64,000 bases of DNA from Paenibacillus sp. CF384 (lineage in GTDB: Bacteria > Bacillota > Bacilli > Paenibacillales > Paenibacillaceae): positions 248,001 through 312,000 of the forward strand of contig NZ_FNNV01000002.1 in assembly GCF_900106745.1 (NCBI RefSeq), in the 5' to 3' direction. The first letter of the stretch is position 1; each line of letters begins with the position of its first letter. Under the pieces are notes generated by a model that saw only the letters and a list, made by a program, of their open reading frames with translations, did no database searches and was not told the DNA's origin. The position numbers and the translations under genes were made by a program. This document shows positions 62,856 to 64,000 of this stretch, piece after piece.

Positions 62856-64000
62856 TTACAGCAGCTCCAATATCGTAACGCCATAACCGGGCAGCTCGAC
62901 AGTACCGTCGATCATTGCGCCTGTAAGAAGGTCCTTCGCAGACTGCTTCACCTGAACGGTCGCCGGCTGCTCGGAATAGTTCAACAGGAATGCATACGAA
63001 GCTGAAGCATCCTTGGATGCTCGAATACCGAATTCAACTTCAGCCGGCGCATCAATAAGCGACGATAATCTTAGCTCATCGATGATGGCATCCACAACCG
63101 GCTCGCTGTAGGCGGAGCCATAGTACCAGACTTGGCCGTCGCCGACAGAGCGGCGGGTTAAGGCCGGCTCGCCTTTGTAATACTCCGAGGAATAGCGGGC
63201 TACAACTTGCGCCTCGGGATTTAGCACACTAATAACCTCGTTAAAGCCTACCGTTGCAGTCCCTCCAGGCAGACGCTCTTCCCAACTCAAAGCAGCCGCT
63301 TTCACCAGCCCTTTCACTAGCGTGAAATCTTCGACGTTGATGCCGCACAGCTCGGCAACCGGACCCGGGAAAGGCCGCATGTAGCACTGGCCGCGCTTAT
63401 CCTTGTAGCCGGTTCGAGCGCCGAAGAACAGCTTGCCGCCCTGCTCCACGTACTGCGTCAACAACGCCGCCGTATCATCCGTCATAATAGCCGCATGCGG
63501 ATAAACGATGATTTTATACTTGGTCAGCTCCTCTAGTCTCGTATCGTTACGCAAGAATAGCGAGTCAATCGGAATATGCCGATAGTGCAGCTGCTTGAAC
63601 CAGGAGCGCATGCTCTGCCACTGCAGAGGACCATGCATGACGTCCATCTCCGCATCCCAGTTGTTATCGTAATCTTGCAAATAAGCGATTTCTGCTTGAT
63701 AAGTCGTTCCCGCGATCAGAGTGCCGATCTTCGCGAATTCACTGCCGACCTGCGCCACTTCACGGACTCTCCGATTCGGCTGATTGTGGTAATCATTGAT
63801 GCCATGCCAGTAAATCTCGGTGCCGAATGTCGCCGTCCGCCAGCGAAAATAGACGAGAAGATCCGTTCCGTGAAGAACCGACTGGTACGACCATAACCGA
63901 ATTTGACCGGGTCTAGGCGTACCCATCTCAATCCGGTCATACCAGCCGCCGGGTCCGGACTGCTGCTCCATGACGCAGAAGTTCGGCGAGATGGACCTCA
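62856..64000 (-). CDS. Beta-galactosidase GH42, C-terminal part, cut by window edge
   Basis: The open frame enters from the right edge and continues to a stop at 62856, giving at least 381 residues. The nucleophile Glu lies in NFCVMEQQSGPGGW near the edge. SYQSVLHGTDLLVYFRWRTA, the trimerisation domain (about 150-300, GGKLFFGARTGYKDKRG) and the small C-terminal beta domain follow, as in GH42. The enzyme releases beta-galactose from galacto-oligosaccharides inside the cell. The true start lies beyond 64000; the internal ATG at 63971 is not the start. It ends in its own terminator upstream of YesMN. Confidence 0.93.
   Translation of the reverse strand, partial: RSISPNFCVMEQQSGPGGWYDRIEMGTPRPGQIRLWSYQSVLHGTDLLVYFRWRTATFGTEIYWHGINDYHNQPNRRVREVAQVGSEFAKIGTLIAGTTYQAEIAYLQDYDNNWDAEMDVMHGPLQWQSMRSWFKQLHYRHIPIDSLFLRNDTRLEELTKYKIIVYPHAAIMTDDTAALLTQYVEQGGKLFFGARTGYKDKRGQCYMRPFPGPVAELCGINVEDFTLVKGLVKAAALSWEERLPGGTATVGFNEVISVLNPEAQVVARYSSEYYKGEPALTRRSVGDGQVWYYGSAYSEPVVDAIIDELRLSSLIDAPAEVEFGIRASKDASASYAFLLNYSEQPATVQVKQSAKDLLTGAMIDGTVELPGYGVTILELL

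Overview
The window is about 64 kb from a Gram-positive, spore-forming, saprophytic bacterium of the Paenibacillaceae type (Paenibacillus, Cohnella or a close relative). The evidence is a GerA-family germinant-receptor operon, many carbohydrate ABC importers of the LplB/YtcP type with lipoprotein binding proteins, YesM/YesN two-component pairs, AraC regulators with an extracellular sensor, strong GGAGG ribosome-binding sites and an SLH-domain remnant. I saw no rRNA, tRNA, CRISPR array, insertion sequence or prophage. Both ends are cut through genes.

Layout. 1-873: 5' part of a UvrD/PcrA-like helicase. 1.0-6.2 kb: ger operon (A, B, C, small D-like protein, second B). 6.3-12.2 kb: di/oligopeptide ABC importer. 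12.2-13.2 kb: gene-poor, AT-rich stretch with the last codons of a lost SLH-domain gene next to a repeat. 13.2-17.4 kb: pentose-phosphate operon zwf-tkt-tal with a divergent LysR regulator. 18.6-23.3 kb: amino-sugar-acid/KDG operon (amidohydrolase, DgaE-like lyase, KDGP aldolase, PfkB kinase, GntR regulator) behind a promoter bracketed by two near-identical palindromes. 23.5-27.8 kb: LigB-type dioxygenase/HxlR pair, PhyH-like oxygenase/AraC pair and a TIM-barrel isomerase. 28.3-34.4 kb: operon of two sugar permeases, a binding protein, a TauD-type dioxygenase and a formylglycine-type sulfatase, preceded by a leader with two tandem terminator-like hairpins. 34.5-40 kb: copper-amine-oxidase-N protein, epoxide hydrolase-msrA operon, and a GGDEF-like/histidine-kinase fusion. 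40.1-50.6 kb: ABC sugar importer, membrane-sensor AraC, a DUF5107-TPR protein of 1118 residues, and another AraC regulator. 50.7-64 kb: galactoside locus (GH36 alpha-galactosidase, secreted clan-D-like hydrolase with a discoidin module, ABC importer, YesMN pair, GH42 beta-galactosidase).

How it fits together: several complete sense-import-degrade modules for plant or microbial polysaccharides lie side by side. Their hexose, sugar-acid and triose products could feed the pentose-phosphate and KDPG-type routes encoded in the first third. Regulation looks local, with one regulator per module.

The least explained signals are non-coding. A REP-like element (TAACGGTTG units at an exact 50-bp period) occurs at two places, once abutting the SLH remnant. 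A second palindromic repeat family (TGTTGCA...TGCAACA) is in one case built into a terminator. The roughly 195-nt leader of the sulfatase operon has mutually exclusive pairing options. A long inverted array of AAGTTACTT-type sites surrounds the epoxide hydrolase-msrA promoter.
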